Shown: piece after piece, positions 26,301 through 41,300 of the stretch
Position numbering within the stretch: the first letter of the stretch is position 1
How the letters are laid out: every line of letters begins with the position of its first letter
Assembly (NCBI RefSeq): GCF_964340395.1
Contig: NC_135565.1
Span: forward strand, 1,573,501 to 1,637,500
Direction: 5' to 3'
DNA length: 64,000 nucleotides
DNA from: Glandiceps talaboti
Lineage: Eukaryota; Hemichordata; Enteropneusta; Spengelidae
Notes under the pieces: generated by a model
What the model was told of the DNA's origin: nothing
What the model saw: only the letters and a program-made list of their open reading frames with translations
Databases searched by the model: none
Made by a program: the position numbers and the translations under genes

Positions 26301-29300
26301 CAATATACATATAGTGTCTTCTTTAGTCTTCAAAATTGTGCGTCATTACAAGAAATATGAACCCACTTTGCCAGCCACAGCAATTCAACACAGATATATG
26401 TTCAGACCCACAATCATTAACTTGAGAACTTGTAAGGTCAGATTGAAATAAGTACGAATAATAGACCTCACATGAGGTAGAGACACCAAATTTAGATTAT
26501 GAATATAAACTAGAAATTTGTGTTGTTTCAAGCATCGGAACCCATCTTGCCACAGACACAACATAGCCATACTCATTTAAGATCATTGCTAAATGCCAAA
26601 GTTGAAAAGAGAAATCGCGTGATGTCTACATCTTCACACATCATGCACACATAGCTGGCCATGTGCTCTGACTTCTGTTTACATTTGGGACGTAAGTAAT
26701 GAGGGAATTCAGTAATTCATAGCCCAAATTTCATAACATAAATGACATTTTCCATTCACATTTTTACTACAAATTTCGTTTTAAATAACTTAAAAATAAA
26801 TTAGATCAAATAGTTAACTAACCTTAGATATTAAATTTAGTTTGTAATTTGTTTCACAATAAATATGCTAAATTCAGATGACGAATCCACAGCTCAAATT
26901 GTACGACTGGTGATTGTATAGCTAGCTAGCTACAGTGGGATACATGTTGTGGAATGGTTCTGTGTCATCTCTCTTTGTCAAACAGAGACGCTGTTATGCA
27001 CACCAATGCCAAATTGGTCCTCTTGTTATTCTCAGAATTTTTGTGAAACAATTATGCTATGGTAAATATTAAGGAGTTCATAATTGGAGAAGAATAAAAT
27101 ATAGTATGATGAACCATGACATACTAGTAAGTAGCTACAATAATTGTAGTGTTTCATGTGATTTTGAGGGCTTTTTCGTCTGTTTTTGTGCCTTTTTTCA
27201 TTCCGACTTTTCACCTGAATCAAACACTACAATTCCTCTAACGCAAACACAAATAGACGGAACCGATTCAGATCTAAATCGCAAAGTTAGGCAGATTTTT
27301 CTGCTAAATTACGCCTTACCTGGCAAAATATCGGACATTTCCTAACGCCAACATTAATTACGGAGCCTTCAAGACCCAAGAAGTGTTCAGAGGTACCCCA
27401 ATTCCGTCAAAATCAGCAAATGTAGTAATGCATGCAGCATTTTGAAAAGGGCAGTACACTGACACTTCGCTCACATTTTCAACGTGGTCTCGTCTATTTG
27501 CATTTGCGTTAGAGGAATTGTAGCGTTTGATTCAGGTTAAACGGCTGAACGAAAAAGGTACAAAAACAGACGAAAAAGCCCTCAAAATCACATCAAACGC
27601 TACAATTATTGCAACTAACTAGTATTAATTAGACTTGACATTGCAATGGTTGCCAATCCTATCAATTTCGATGTGTGGCTACATTACATTACATTCTGAA
27701 ATTGTTACAATTTACTTCACTGTGACATGTCAGTCATTCACAACATGTTATTTGCTTCATTTTTGTGCACTTAATTATTATGCTGTTTCCAGACATCGAA
27801 CACTACTAGTTCTCTGGAACTATTATGTATCATCAGAGATTTGTATCAGTCTGTTTTGTTTGCATTTGCAACATTTACAATAAATATTTGACATGGTTTT
27901 AGCCTCAACAAAAATAGGAAACATGGTTAACCGCCCCTCCACCAATTGAGGGTGTGGGCGGGTTAAATCCACCCAAGGCTCTAAATCATGTCAGTACTGT
28001 ATTGTAGCAAAATTGATTAAACATATAAAGAAATTCAGTTCTCACTGTTTTTTCAGCCTACATTGTGTAAGGCCAGCAAAAATAAAAAAGCTGTCAACGG
28101 GTCAGACCTACATGTACCCATATTTGGGCATTTCAATTTGTTTTGTTTTTTGCGTGGGCTTCACATGTCAGTAAAGTTGCTGCTGGATATATACACTTTG
28201 TTTCTAAATTATTTAAAGGGATTTCTATATATTTTCTGAATAATACATGTGACCATATACATGAGTCAATTCAAAATTATATAAGATCTTATATTGTGCC
28301 TTTTCTATTATCAAGTCTTTCTTTATTCCAATAACGGAACATACCTCTGTTTATCCCTGGAGGAGAGTTACAGAAATACATAGAATAAATAAGGGAGGTG
28401 ACGTGAGCCAAAAGCACAAAACAGCTGAGAAATAAATATATATAAAAGACTACAATGCAAACAAAAAGGAAATCAAATACTGCCCCTGATCCTGAAACAA
28501 TCTATAATGAATTTTGCAGTCGTCACTACAATAGTTTCATCTATACTTTGTACTTGACATAATTACAGTGAACTTGTCTTGTCATCTTTATCAATAAAAT
28601 CCGGATAAATAGAGGATACAGTCTGAAAGAAATTATGTCTTTGTTGACTGAACCTAGAGCAACTGATAATAAAAAATAAACTTCAGACTCGATTTCATTG
28701 GAGTCACACACACAGCATATTCTGTCTTCTACTGGTATATTTATATATCTACCCATTTCGATCATTAACTTATGACAGGAGCATCTAAACTTTGTATAAA
28801 AATGTCAGAGTTGAAAACATTTCAAAATAACAAGATATGGTTTGAAATAAATGTTGGATTTAAATGTTATATTAGCAATGTCAGACTAAGGTCATTGTCT
28901 CTGATATTCTATACATGTACTAATTGTAAATCAGTACTAACCTGTATGATTCACTTCACCATTTAGTTCATTTGAATCTAAATACTACACTAAAGACAAC
29001 CTGTATGATTCACTTCACCATTTAGTTGATTTGAATCTAAATACTACACTAAAGACAACCTGTATGATTCACTTCACCATTTAGTTCATTTGAATCTAAG
29101 TACTACACTAAAGACAACCTGTATGATTCACTTCACCATTTAGTTCATTTGAATCCAAATACTACACTAAAGACAACCTGTATGATTCACTTCACCATTT
29201 AGTTCATTTGAATCTAAATACTACACTAAAGACAACCTGTATGATTCACTTCACCATTTAGTTCATTTGAATCCAAATACTACACTAAACACAACCTGTA

Positions 29301-32300
29301 TGATTCACTTCACCATTTAGTTGATTTGAATCTATATACTACACTAAAGACAACCTGTATGATTCACTTCACCATTTAGTTCATTTGAATCTAAATACTA
29401 CACTAAAGACAACCTGTATGATTCACTTCACCATTTAGTTCATTTGAATCTAAATACTACACTAAAGACAACCTGTATGATTCACTTCACCATTTAGTTG
29501 ATTTGAATCCAAATACTACACTAAAGACAACCTGTATGATTCACTTCACCATTTAGTTGATTTGAATCTAAATACTACACTAAAGACAACCTGTATGATT
29601 CACTTCACCATTTAGTTGATTTGAATCCAAATACTACACTAAAGACAACCTGTATGATTCACTTCACCATTTAGTTGATTTGAATCTAAATACTACACTA
29701 AAGACAACCTGTATGATTCACTTCACCATTTAGTTGATTTGAATCTATATACTACACTAAAGACAACCTGTATGATTCACTTCACCATTTAGTTGATTTG
29801 AATCTAAATACTACACTAAAGACAACCTGTATGATTCACTTCACCATTTAGTTCATTTGAATCTAAATACTACACTAAAGACAACATGTATGATTCACTT
29901 CACCATTTAGTTGATTTGAATCTAAATACTACACTAAAGACAACCTGTATGATTCACTTCACCATTTAGTTCATTTGAATCTAAATACTACACTAAAGAC
30001 AACATGTATGATTCACTTCACCATTTAGTTGATTTGAATCTAAATACTACACTAAAGACAACCTGTATGATTCACTTCACCATTTAGTTCATTTGAATCT
30101 AAATACTACACTAAAGACAACCTGTATGATTCACTTCACCATTTAGTTCATTTGAATCTAAATACTACACTAAAGACAACCTGTATGATTCACTTCACCA
30201 TTTAGTTCATTTGAATCCAAATACTACACTAAAGACAACATGTATGATTCACTTCACCATTTAGTTCATTTGAATCCAAATACTACACTAAAGACAACCT
30301 GTATGTTTCACTTCACCATTTAGTTCATTTGAATCCAAATACTACACTAAAGACAACCTGTATGATTCACTTCACCATTTAGTTCATTTGAATCTAAATA
30401 CTACACTAAAGACAACCTGTATGATTCACTTCACCATTTAGTTGATTTGAATCTAAATACTACACTAAAGACAACCTGTATGATTCACTTCACCATTTAG
30501 TTCATTTGAATCTAAATACTGCACTAAAGACAACCTGTATGATTCACTTCACCATTTAGTTCATTTGAATCTAAATACTACACTAAAGACAACCTGTATG
30601 ATTCACTTCACCATTTAGTTGATTTGAATCTAAATACTACACTAAAGACAACCTGTATGATTCACTTCACCATTTAGTTGATTTGAATCTAAATACTACA
30701 CTAAAGACAACCTGTATGATTCACTTCACCATTTAGTTGATTTGAATCTAAATACTACACTAAAGACAACCTGTATGATTCACTTCACCATTTAGTTGAT
30801 TTGAATCTAAATACTACACTAAAGACAACCTGTATGATTCACTTCACCATTTAGTTCATTTGAATCTAAATACTACACTAAAGACAACCTGTATGATTCA
30901 CTTCACCATTTAGTTGATTTGAATCTAAATACTACACTAAAGACAACCTGTATGATTCACTTCACCATTTAGTTCATTTGAATCTAAATACTACACTAAA
31001 GACAACCTGTATGATTCACTTCACCATTTAGTTCATTTGAATCTAAATACTACACTAAAGACAACCTGTATGATTCACTTCACCATTTAGTTCATTTGAA
31101 TCTAAATACTACATTAAAGACAACCTGTATGATTCACTTCACCATTTAGTTCATTTGAATCTAAATACTACACTAAAGACAACCTGTATGATTCACTTCA
31201 CCATTTAGTTCATTTGAATCTAAATACTACACTAAAGACAACCTGTATGATTCACTTCACCATTTAGTTGATTTGAATCTAAATACTACACTGAAGACAA
31301 CCTGTATGATTCACTTCACCATTTAGTTCATTTGAATCTAAATACTACACTAAAGACAACCTGTATGATTCACTTCACCATTTACTAGTTCATTTGAATC
31401 CAAATACTACACTAAAGACAACCTGTATGATTCACTTCACCATTTAGTTGATTTGAATCCAAAGCACGAGCTGCACTTTTTTCCTAGCAATCATTGATAA
31501 GGCTGCACAAATTAAATTCTGTGTTTGACATCACCCTGAGAGGGAGGGTGGTTTACAAAACAAACAAGCCATTGAGAATGACATAGTCCCCGCTATGATT
31601 GGGTTTTAAGGAATTAGCACTACTCTGATCACGCAACAACACTTGTGAACCTAAATCAAACAGACTTAGATATGTTGTGTCTGCTTGTCGGACATGGAAC
31701 ATGCCTACAATAATAAAGGATTGGTCGGGTATGGGGGATCATATCAATATGAAAATGGATATGCAAATGTATGTCATAGAACACTGTCCTAATACCAACT
31801 TTGAATGAGATCTGTTCAAGCATGTCTGAGTTATGGCTTTGGACATGGAAAATTCACAAACAAATTGGCTGCCAGGCAGCCATATTGGATCGTATCACAA
31901 TGAAAATGGATATGCACATGTATGTCATAGAACACTGTCCTAATACCAACTTTGAATGAGATCTGTTCAAGCATGTCTGAGTTATGGCTTTGGACATGGA
32001 AAATTTGCAAACAAAATGGCTGCCAGGCAGCCATATTGGATCGTATCACAATGAAAATGGATATGCACATGTATGTCATAGAACACTGTCCTAATACCAA
32101 CTTTGAATGAGATCTGTTCAAGCATGTCTAAGTTATGGCTTTGGACATGGAAAATTCACAAACAAAATGGCTGCCAGGCGGCCATATTGGATCGTATCAT
32201 GACAACAATGAATATGCACATATATGCCATAGAACACTGTCCTAATACCAACTCTGAATGAGATCTGTGTGAGCATGTCTGAGTTATGGCTTTAGACAGG

Positions 32301-35300
32301 GAAAATTCGCAAACAAAATGGCTGCTAGGCGGCCATATTGGATCGTATCATAAAACAAATTGACGTGCATATGTATGCCATAGCATGTTGCCCCTGTACC
32401 AAGTTTGTAAAAAATCGGTACAGGCATCTCCAAGAAACGGCTGCGGACGGACGGACGGACGGACGCACGGACGGACGCACGGACGGACAGACGGAACCCA
32501 ATCCATAAGTCCCCGTTCCGGACTTCGTCCGCGGGGACTAACTAATTATATATTACAAAATATGCAAAATTTGAGTGATTAACAATGTCTTACCTGCACT
32601 CTTGTAGTCATTAAATGCTATTAAAACTAACAATATGACATAATTGCACTAATTTAAGACTGAATCTCTGTATTTGGTATATTGGGCAATCAAGTTGGGT
32701 CACAGAATCAACCAGTGTTCAATCCCCCTTTCTCAGGGTGAAACCTAACAACGTACTCAGTCAGAGTCACTAAATGTTGACTACACACACTGCACTACAT
32801 GTACATGTACATGTACAGTTCCTGACAGTCACAGTCACTAAATGTTGAACACACACACTGCACCACATGTACAGTTCCTGACAGTCACAGTCACTAAATG
32901 TTGAACACACACACTGCACTACATGTACAGTTCCTGACAGTCAGTCACTAAATATTGACTGCACACACTGCACTACATGTACAGTTCCTGACAGTCACAG
33001 TCACTAAATGTTGAACGCACACACTGCACTACATGTACAGTTCCTGACAGTCAGAGTCACTAAATGTTGACTGCACACACTGCACTACATGTATAGTTCC
33101 TGACAGTCACAGTCACTAAATGTTGACTGCACACACTGCACCACATGTACAGTTCCTGAGTCACAGTCACTAAATGTTGACTGCACACACTGCACTACAT
33201 GTACAGTTCCTGACAGTCACAGTCACTAAATGTTGACTGCACACACTGCACTACATGTACAGTTCCTGACAGTCACAGTCACTAAATGTTGAACGCACAC
33301 ACTGGACTACATGTACAGTTCCTGACAGTCACAGTCACTAAATGTTGACTGCACACACTGCACTACATGTATATAGTTCCTGACAGTCACAGTCACTAAA
33401 TGTTGAACACACACACTGCACTACATGTACAGTTCCTGACAGTCACAGTCACTAAATGTTGACTGCACACACTGCACTACATGTACAGTTCCTGACAGTC
33501 ACAGTCACTAAATGTTGACTGCACACACTGCACTACATGTACAGTTCCTGACAGTCAGAGTCACTAAATGTTGACTGCACACACTGCAGTGTTCTCCCTG
33601 AACAAGGTAACAGGGGCGCCGCGCCCTCTTGTAAATTCTTGGCGCCCCCTTGTAAGTTTTGACGGAAAAAAATGAATTGAATATTTTTTCAACAAACGGG
33701 GCAAAACGATTTACTTCTCTCGCGGTTTCGCTACGATCTCATGGTCGCCATTTTGGAAAGTCAAATATCTCGGTAAAGAGGCTACTCTCACTGATGTCAA
33801 ACTTCGTGCGAATCACATTCACGCATACTTTCATCAAACTTGTCATTCATTCTATAGCTTTCAAACAGTCAACATGTCTTTCCTCCGTCATTTAGCTCAA
33901 TGAAGATCAGGAGGTACACAGTATATTTTACACGTCGGCCCTTTTCAGGGCGAACTTGAACTCAGATCGTGGGATTGTTTGCAAGTAAACACACACTGTC
34001 TCGAGTTTACGGTACAAAAACAAAATGAAATGCGAAACTTTGAAAGGCTTGTGTTGTTCACTGACACTACTTAGATGATACTAAATAATATGTCACTAAA
34101 ATGAACAAAATGGTACATTCTAGTTCCTTAACTATTTATTGAATTGTAATCGAAACGAAAATGGGCTAATATTTTCGTACCCATCGAACCACCATCGAAC
34201 TTACGGAGATATCGGGTGAGATGCGATGGCCTCAACACAGATAAACACGTGGTGTCAATGTGGGCGATTCCATTGTTCATGGATAGGTGGGCCGTGACAA
34301 ATGTCTCGGAACGGTCTGTTTTTACGTGTACACTAAATGTACTACAAAATCTATGATTTTCAGTGTCGCTGTGTCTACGTCAGTATTGAAGTTGAACGCT
34401 AAGTTCCCCTCTGTCCCTTCCCTTTAGTTTAATAGTTCGGACGTTGCATGTGTCGTCATAGTACAATCTTTGACCTTTCAAAATCTTAGTGAGTCGTCAT
34501 AGCAGAAAGTTTTGTCGGATACCTGTCCCACTTGAAAACTATGTATTGCGATTCGTTTTATTTCATTTTCTTTTGATTGACTTCATTACCACCCATAGTG
34601 ACACGAAGCGGTTTCGCCTTCTTTCAAAAAAGACCTGTGCTAACTGAAACTGCCATGCCGTATTGTTGACTATTTTTGTTTTCGTAAAAAAAACTGAACA
34701 TGCTGAAGAGAACTATATCATGGCTAGGCATGTCTTACAGTGTGAGTTTTTTTTGACGTGGGAGCGTGACGTATTGAGTGTCCATTTGAACATGTGCAGC
34801 TGTGTTTGGCATGTACTATTAATTTTCCAGTTAGACACAACAATGGCAACAAAAATTGCAACATTAGTGTTGCGTCTTTTTTACATTGACTGTAACAGGG
34901 CCAGGGTACAAGTTCGTTAGTGGTCTATAATAATATTATGTATCGAAATAAAAACAATCGACTCTCACTCAGTATAGTACGATCGTCAGTCGAGGGGTAT
35001 GGCAAATGTAACAAAATTCGTTGCGTATAGGATACGGATCGTTCGATCAAATATGCATAAAATTAATTTCCATTGCGTACGGTATAATACGCATGGTTTT
35101 ACGTCACCGCAAATACTGGTCCGTCATTCTGAACAGTTCTCAAGTCCGGGAATTAAATGATAAATTTAATGAGAAGTCAACTAGAAAACAGTACATGTAG
35201 ACTAATTGAATCACTATGGGAATATCAATAGATGGATTAAATCTGACACTGTTTACTTTGAACAAGCAGTCACCAATGGGGAAATTACAAAGACAGGAGA

Positions 35301-38300
35301 ATTCTCACAGAAGTGAGACAAGTTACTCAGCTGTTATGCATAAAGGCAAAGTTATCTTCACCCTTATGTGTTTGACGTTTGTTTGTTTTGGTAGTGGTAT
35401 GGTGATGATGCAATGAAGCTCTTGAAAATGGATTTCGTTTTGTAGTAAACACTACAACTGTCCTGAAACATCTTGAAATTTGCTGCAATTTTTTACAGAA
35501 AGTTGAAGATTTTGTTTTGTTACACTCTTTCAGCATTTGTGTTAAAAAAGCTATTTGAGTAACTATTTAGGACAAACTATTAAAAAACTATTTTTTTGAC
35601 ACAGGTAAATTTGGCTAAATTCTGTCACTATTTCAACATTAAGATATCAAAACTCACTTTGACACTTCAGTTGTGTTGAAATTCACATGATTAAAGTGGG
35701 TTAAAATGGCTAAATAAAGTGCCACCAAAAGCCACCATTTCAAGATGCAAATTGCAAAAGCTCCTAGGCAGGAGGGGGGACACCACCCTCCTGACCACCC
35801 CCCAGCGTGCGCACAGCGCACGCAGTGCTTCGCTCCGCTCAGCAACAATTCCCCCCTCTTGTGACAAAATCCTGGGGAGAACACTGCACTGCACTACATG
35901 TACAGTTCCTACAGTGTTACAACTAACCAGGTAAATGTGGAAAATGAAATTATACACAAAGAACAATTTTATGCAGAATGCAAAGAATATTTTTATTAGC
36001 CTATCAGGCCAGCCTTGTCTTTGTGAACTACAGCAGGCGTCAAAATTAATTTTTTAACCCACCTGTTCATTGGGCAGGCAACTTTGAAAATTATATGCCC
36101 AACCAAATTTCTACCTGCTCAATTTGTTTTGAACAGTTGGCTATTATAGCATGTACCTGTGGCTCAGTGGTCATTCACTTCATATCAGTTTGCCATTTTA
36201 AAGTAAGTGGTCTTACCTACCAAACCTATAACAACCAATGTAGTCATGTTCAAAAATTATAGATATATAGATTTGTTAATTTCATCTTTGAACAAATTAA
36301 TATCAGCTTGTTTTTTATCGCTATTGTTCATGTTTTTAAAACAATTTTTCAACCATATTCCCAAACATTATATGTCTCTGGAGGTGCAGTAAATGATTAT
36401 TATCATAAAAATTATTACAGTCATTACATAACTTTGCCATGAACTATTGTATGATTTTATCAGGAATCCTTACATTCATACTAACAAAGTGGCATTGATA
36501 TCCTTAGTAATTTTTTCAAGTTATCCTATTTGAATTTTAGTATTAACTTATGTAAACACTTGGGCGATTGTCACGAGTGTGCAGCACTGTGCTAGAGGAA
36601 TTATCATTTTTAAATGTCATTGAGTGAAAATCACTATTTCTATGAAAGATTTGTCTTCACTGTGAACTTGTTATTATAATCCAGACACTCACAGTACTCC
36701 TTTGGGATTTACTGTAGAAAGCGATACTTTAAACATTGCTAACATGCCATGGGTGTGTACAAAATTAACACTGTCTTGGTTGACCTTGCAGTAGAGTATA
36801 CATAACACGTCTTCTGTAACTTATTAGGGTTGTAGCAAGATCTCACAAAAATCCAAAATGTTGACACCGACAAACTTACATTCAAACATTCCAACATTGA
36901 AATTATTGAAATGATCAGCTATCACTGTTCCTTTTGAGTCATTTTGTACACATTCATAACATTCATGTAGCACAATTGAAGCTTGTAACAAACATCGTAT
37001 ATGCTGCCTGAAGCTCTGATAATTTTATTTATTGTACATGCGCAATGAACAAAGAACGTCTTCTAAGGTCATGGGTCATGAAAGATGCATTACCATTATG
37101 GAGTCGATCACCCAGTCGATCATGCCCCCCCCCCCCCCCAAAAAAAAACAAACAAACAAACAAACAACAATTGCTTGTAGAGGAATGCAAACTGACTTTT
37201 AACAGTTTTACGCATAATATTGAAAATGATAGAATTATTCTGAGCATTGCAGTAAAATCTACCTTTTGACCCTGTTTGACCTGATTTACATTTTTGTTTG
37301 TTTTCTCCCCATCTCTCAAACCTAGGCACGCGCTGACATCAAACACAGAATTTAATTTGCACAGCCTAATGGTATTTACCAATTCCAACTGCATTATGGA
37401 TTTATGATTGTACATGTATGTTGATTGATATACATATAATTCATAGGTTAAGGTCATCGCATACAAAATGTACTATGACGTACTGGTTGCTAGGTGATAC
37501 ACTGTAGGTTCCCTGAAATTACACTTTTACAAATATATACACAATAGCAAAGAATCTTGCTTATAATATTTCTATTCTTACCTTCAGTGGTGTTGTCACC
37601 AGGAGAGTGCATTGTGGGTGGTATTGTACCAGGACCAAAAAATCTAGTATTAGAATGTTTAAAGACACAGTGTGGTTTCTGACATCCTCCAGGCTGGGAC
37701 TCCCAGTAACATGGTATTATTGCACGGTTTTTCTGTATGAAAGAAAAAACACAACAGATTATGCTAAGTTTAACCTCTGACCTACCTTACTGTGAGCTTG
37801 TTGAAGGATAAAGTCAAGTATTTAAGTTGGAGAGGGGTGGGAGGGGGAGGGAGGTTTTGAACCATTTTAGTTGTCATTCAATAACAATGTCATTCAACTT
37901 TTAACAAATTAGTTTTATTCTGAGCAAATGTCACCAACTGGAACATTCAAGACAAACTTCCCAAGACACTTTACATGTACATACTACATTCTGTGTGAGT
38001 AATTCATAAAATAAATGCACATATTTCCCCTGTTCATTATTTAGCCAAGATTTACAAAAAATTGTCACAGCTGATTTAATCTACCATTTAACGAACTACA
38101 TATTGTTAGATTACTAGAATTGGTTTCCAAACTAAATATTGTTAGATTTAATAATACTAGAATTGGTTTCCAAACTAAATATTGTTAGATTACTAGAATT
38201 GGTTTCCAAACTAAATATTGTTAGATTACTAGAATTGGTTTCCAAACTAAATATTGTTAGATTACTAGAATTGGTTTCCAAACTAAATATTGTCAGATTA

Positions 38301-41300
38301 CTAGAATTGGTTTCCAAACTAAATATTGTTAGATTACTAGAATTGGTTTCCAAACTAAATATTGTTAGATTACTAGAATTGGTTTCCAAACTAAATATTG
38401 TCAGATTACTAGAATTGGTTTCCAAACTAAATATTGTCAGATTACTAGAATTGGTTTCTAAACTAAATATTGTTAGATTACTAGAATTGGTTTCCAAATT
38501 AAATATTGTTAGATTACTAGAATTGGTTTCTAAACTAAATATTGTTAGATTACTAGAATTGGTTTCCAAACTAAATATTGTTAGATAACTAGAATTGGTT
38601 TCCAAACTAAATATTGTTAGATTATTAGAATTGGTTTCCAAACTAAATATTGTCAGATTACTAGAATTGGTTTCCAAACTAAATATTGTCAGATTACTAG
38701 AATTGGTTTCCAAACTAAATATTGTCAGATTACTAGAATTGGTTTCCAAACTAAATATTGTTAGATTACTAGAATTGGTTTCGAAACTAAATATTGTTAG
38801 ATTACTAGAATTGGTTTCCAAACTAAATATTGTCAGATTATTAGAATTGGTTTCCAAACTAAATATTGTCAGATTACTAGAATTGGTTTCCAAACTAAAT
38901 ATTGTCAGATTACTAGAAATAGTTTCCAAACAAGTCATTGAGAATGACATAGACCCCACTATGATTGGGTTTCAAGGAACACGAAAACTGCGCCAACAAA
39001 ATGGCTGCCAGGCAGCCATATCGGATTGTATCACGACGAAAATGGATATGCACATGTATGTCACAGAACACTGTCCTAATACCAACTGTGAATGAGATCT
39101 GTTCAAGCATGTCTGAGTTATGGCTTTGGACATGGAAAATTCGCAAACAAAATGGCTGCCAGGCAGCCATATTGGATCGTATCACGACAACAATGAATAT
39201 GCACATGTATGTCATAGAACACTGTCTTAATACCAACTTTGAATGAGATCTGTTCAAGCATGTCTGAGTTATGGCTTTGGACATAGAAAATTCGCAAACA
39301 AAATGGCTGCTAGGCGGCCATATAGGATCGTATCTTGACAACAATGAATATGCACATGTATGTCATAGAACACTGTCCTAATACCAACTTTGAATGAGAT
39401 CTGTTCACGCATGTCTGAGTTATGGCTTTGGACATGGAAAATTCGCAAACAAAATGGCTGCCAGGCATCTCAAAGAAACGGCTGTGGACGGATGGACGGA
39501 CGGACAGATGGAGCCCAATCCATAAGTCGACTAAAAAGGTGATGAACAGAAGACGGATGACGACAGAGAATCAACCCAACCCTTAAGCTCCCCTCAGCTT
39601 TCTCAGACAGCGGAGCTAAAAAAATGCAATTTACTAAAGAGCTTAGACCCGAAGTATCACTTTGCAAAAAGTTCAGCAGTCATCAGAGAGTTTAAAACAA
39701 AGACATGCTTGAAGGAAGATAGTGACAGTAGGAAGAGGAATTAAGAGCCTCATTCACACCTAATACAATTGGTGTTACTAATACTAGTCTGTTCTTCTCC
39801 TTGTCTGAGATCATATACATACATGTATGGAGTAGACACTTCAATTGAGTCTGACTCTCTTTGTGTTATAGCTGTTTAATTAATATTGATTTTTAGCATC
39901 CACATAAGTTGATTGACACTGCCACTGACCTATCAGTAACATCTAGCAAAATAAGTCTGTAAGTTAACACAGGAAAATACGGGGGTATGATAATGGAACT
40001 ATGAGATTTAGATTTCCTGTGGTGATGTTTTTTATTAAAAAGTAGCGTAGACAAAGGAATATCGGTAGGGGGTGTGGGAGATTAACAAACATGTCCGGAG
40101 TAATTCCCACAACTTGGATATAGCAACTAGGAATATCGGTAGGGGGGTGTGGGAGATTAACAAACATGTCTACCGGTAGGGGGTGTGGGAGATTAACAAA
40201 CATGTCTACCGGTAGGGGGTGTGGGAGATTAACAAACATGTCTACCGGTAGGGGGTGTGGGAGATTAACAAACATGTCTACCGGTAGGGGGTGTGGGAGA
40301 TTAACAAACATGTCTACCGGTAGGGGGTGTGGGAGATTAACAAACATGTCTGGAGTAATTCCCACAACTTAGATATAGCAACTAGGAATATCGGTAGGGG
40401 GTGTGGGAGATTAACAAACATGTCTGGCGTAATTCCCACAACTTAGATCTAGCAACTATGAATATCGGTAGGGGGTGTGGGAGATTAACAAACATGTCTG
40501 GAGTAATTCCCACAACTTAGATATAGCAACTAGGAATATCGGTAGGGGGTGTGGGAGATTAACAAACATGTCTGGAGTAATTCCCACAACTTAGATATAG
40601 CAACTAGGAATATCGGTAGGGGGTGTGGGAGATTAACAAACATGTCTGGAGTAATTCCCACAACTTAGATCTAGCAACTAGGAATATATATGTAGATGTA
40701 TAGCAGTTAGTAACAGTCATAAACAGGAACAATTGTCACTACACATACAAAACTCAGGAGAGAACTTTAAACAGGTGTGTGAATCTGTGAGAATCGAAAT
40801 AATTAATAAACACATTTTTTTTTCTCCACAGACAAGTTAGATCATGAGGAACAAGCTCAATACAGACCACCTCATTACAAAATTACAAAATTACAAAAAA
40901 CAGTTTGCAAAGGAGTACACATATGAGTACATCAAATGTTGATACCTGACAGTAGTAGGAATGTATCCATAGTCTACTCTAAGCTGGAAATACTTACATT
41001 TGGTTCCATGTGTCTGAATTTGCAAACATCTCGATAACAGCTCCCTGCCTTCCACAGAGTACACATGATCTCATTACCAAGGGCTTCTTCACAATGACGA
41101 AATGGACACATATCACCCTGAGAACATGAATGATTGTAATATATGTATCCAAAACAAAGAAACTGAAAGATGTGTCATTGTTTCTACTTATGTAACCATT
41201 CCAGTCACAACATTGTAAACATGTATTATATGTGTGTGGTTGATACTGTATACATGTACATGTATTATATGTGTGTGGTTGACACTGTATACATGTATTA

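Noticed and set aside
35654-35966. Open frames with Arg/Cys-rich character near the hAT-like right end
   Set aside because: They come from the GC-rich palindromic terminus (GCGTGCGCACAGCGCACGC) of the transposon on both strands; no domain is present.
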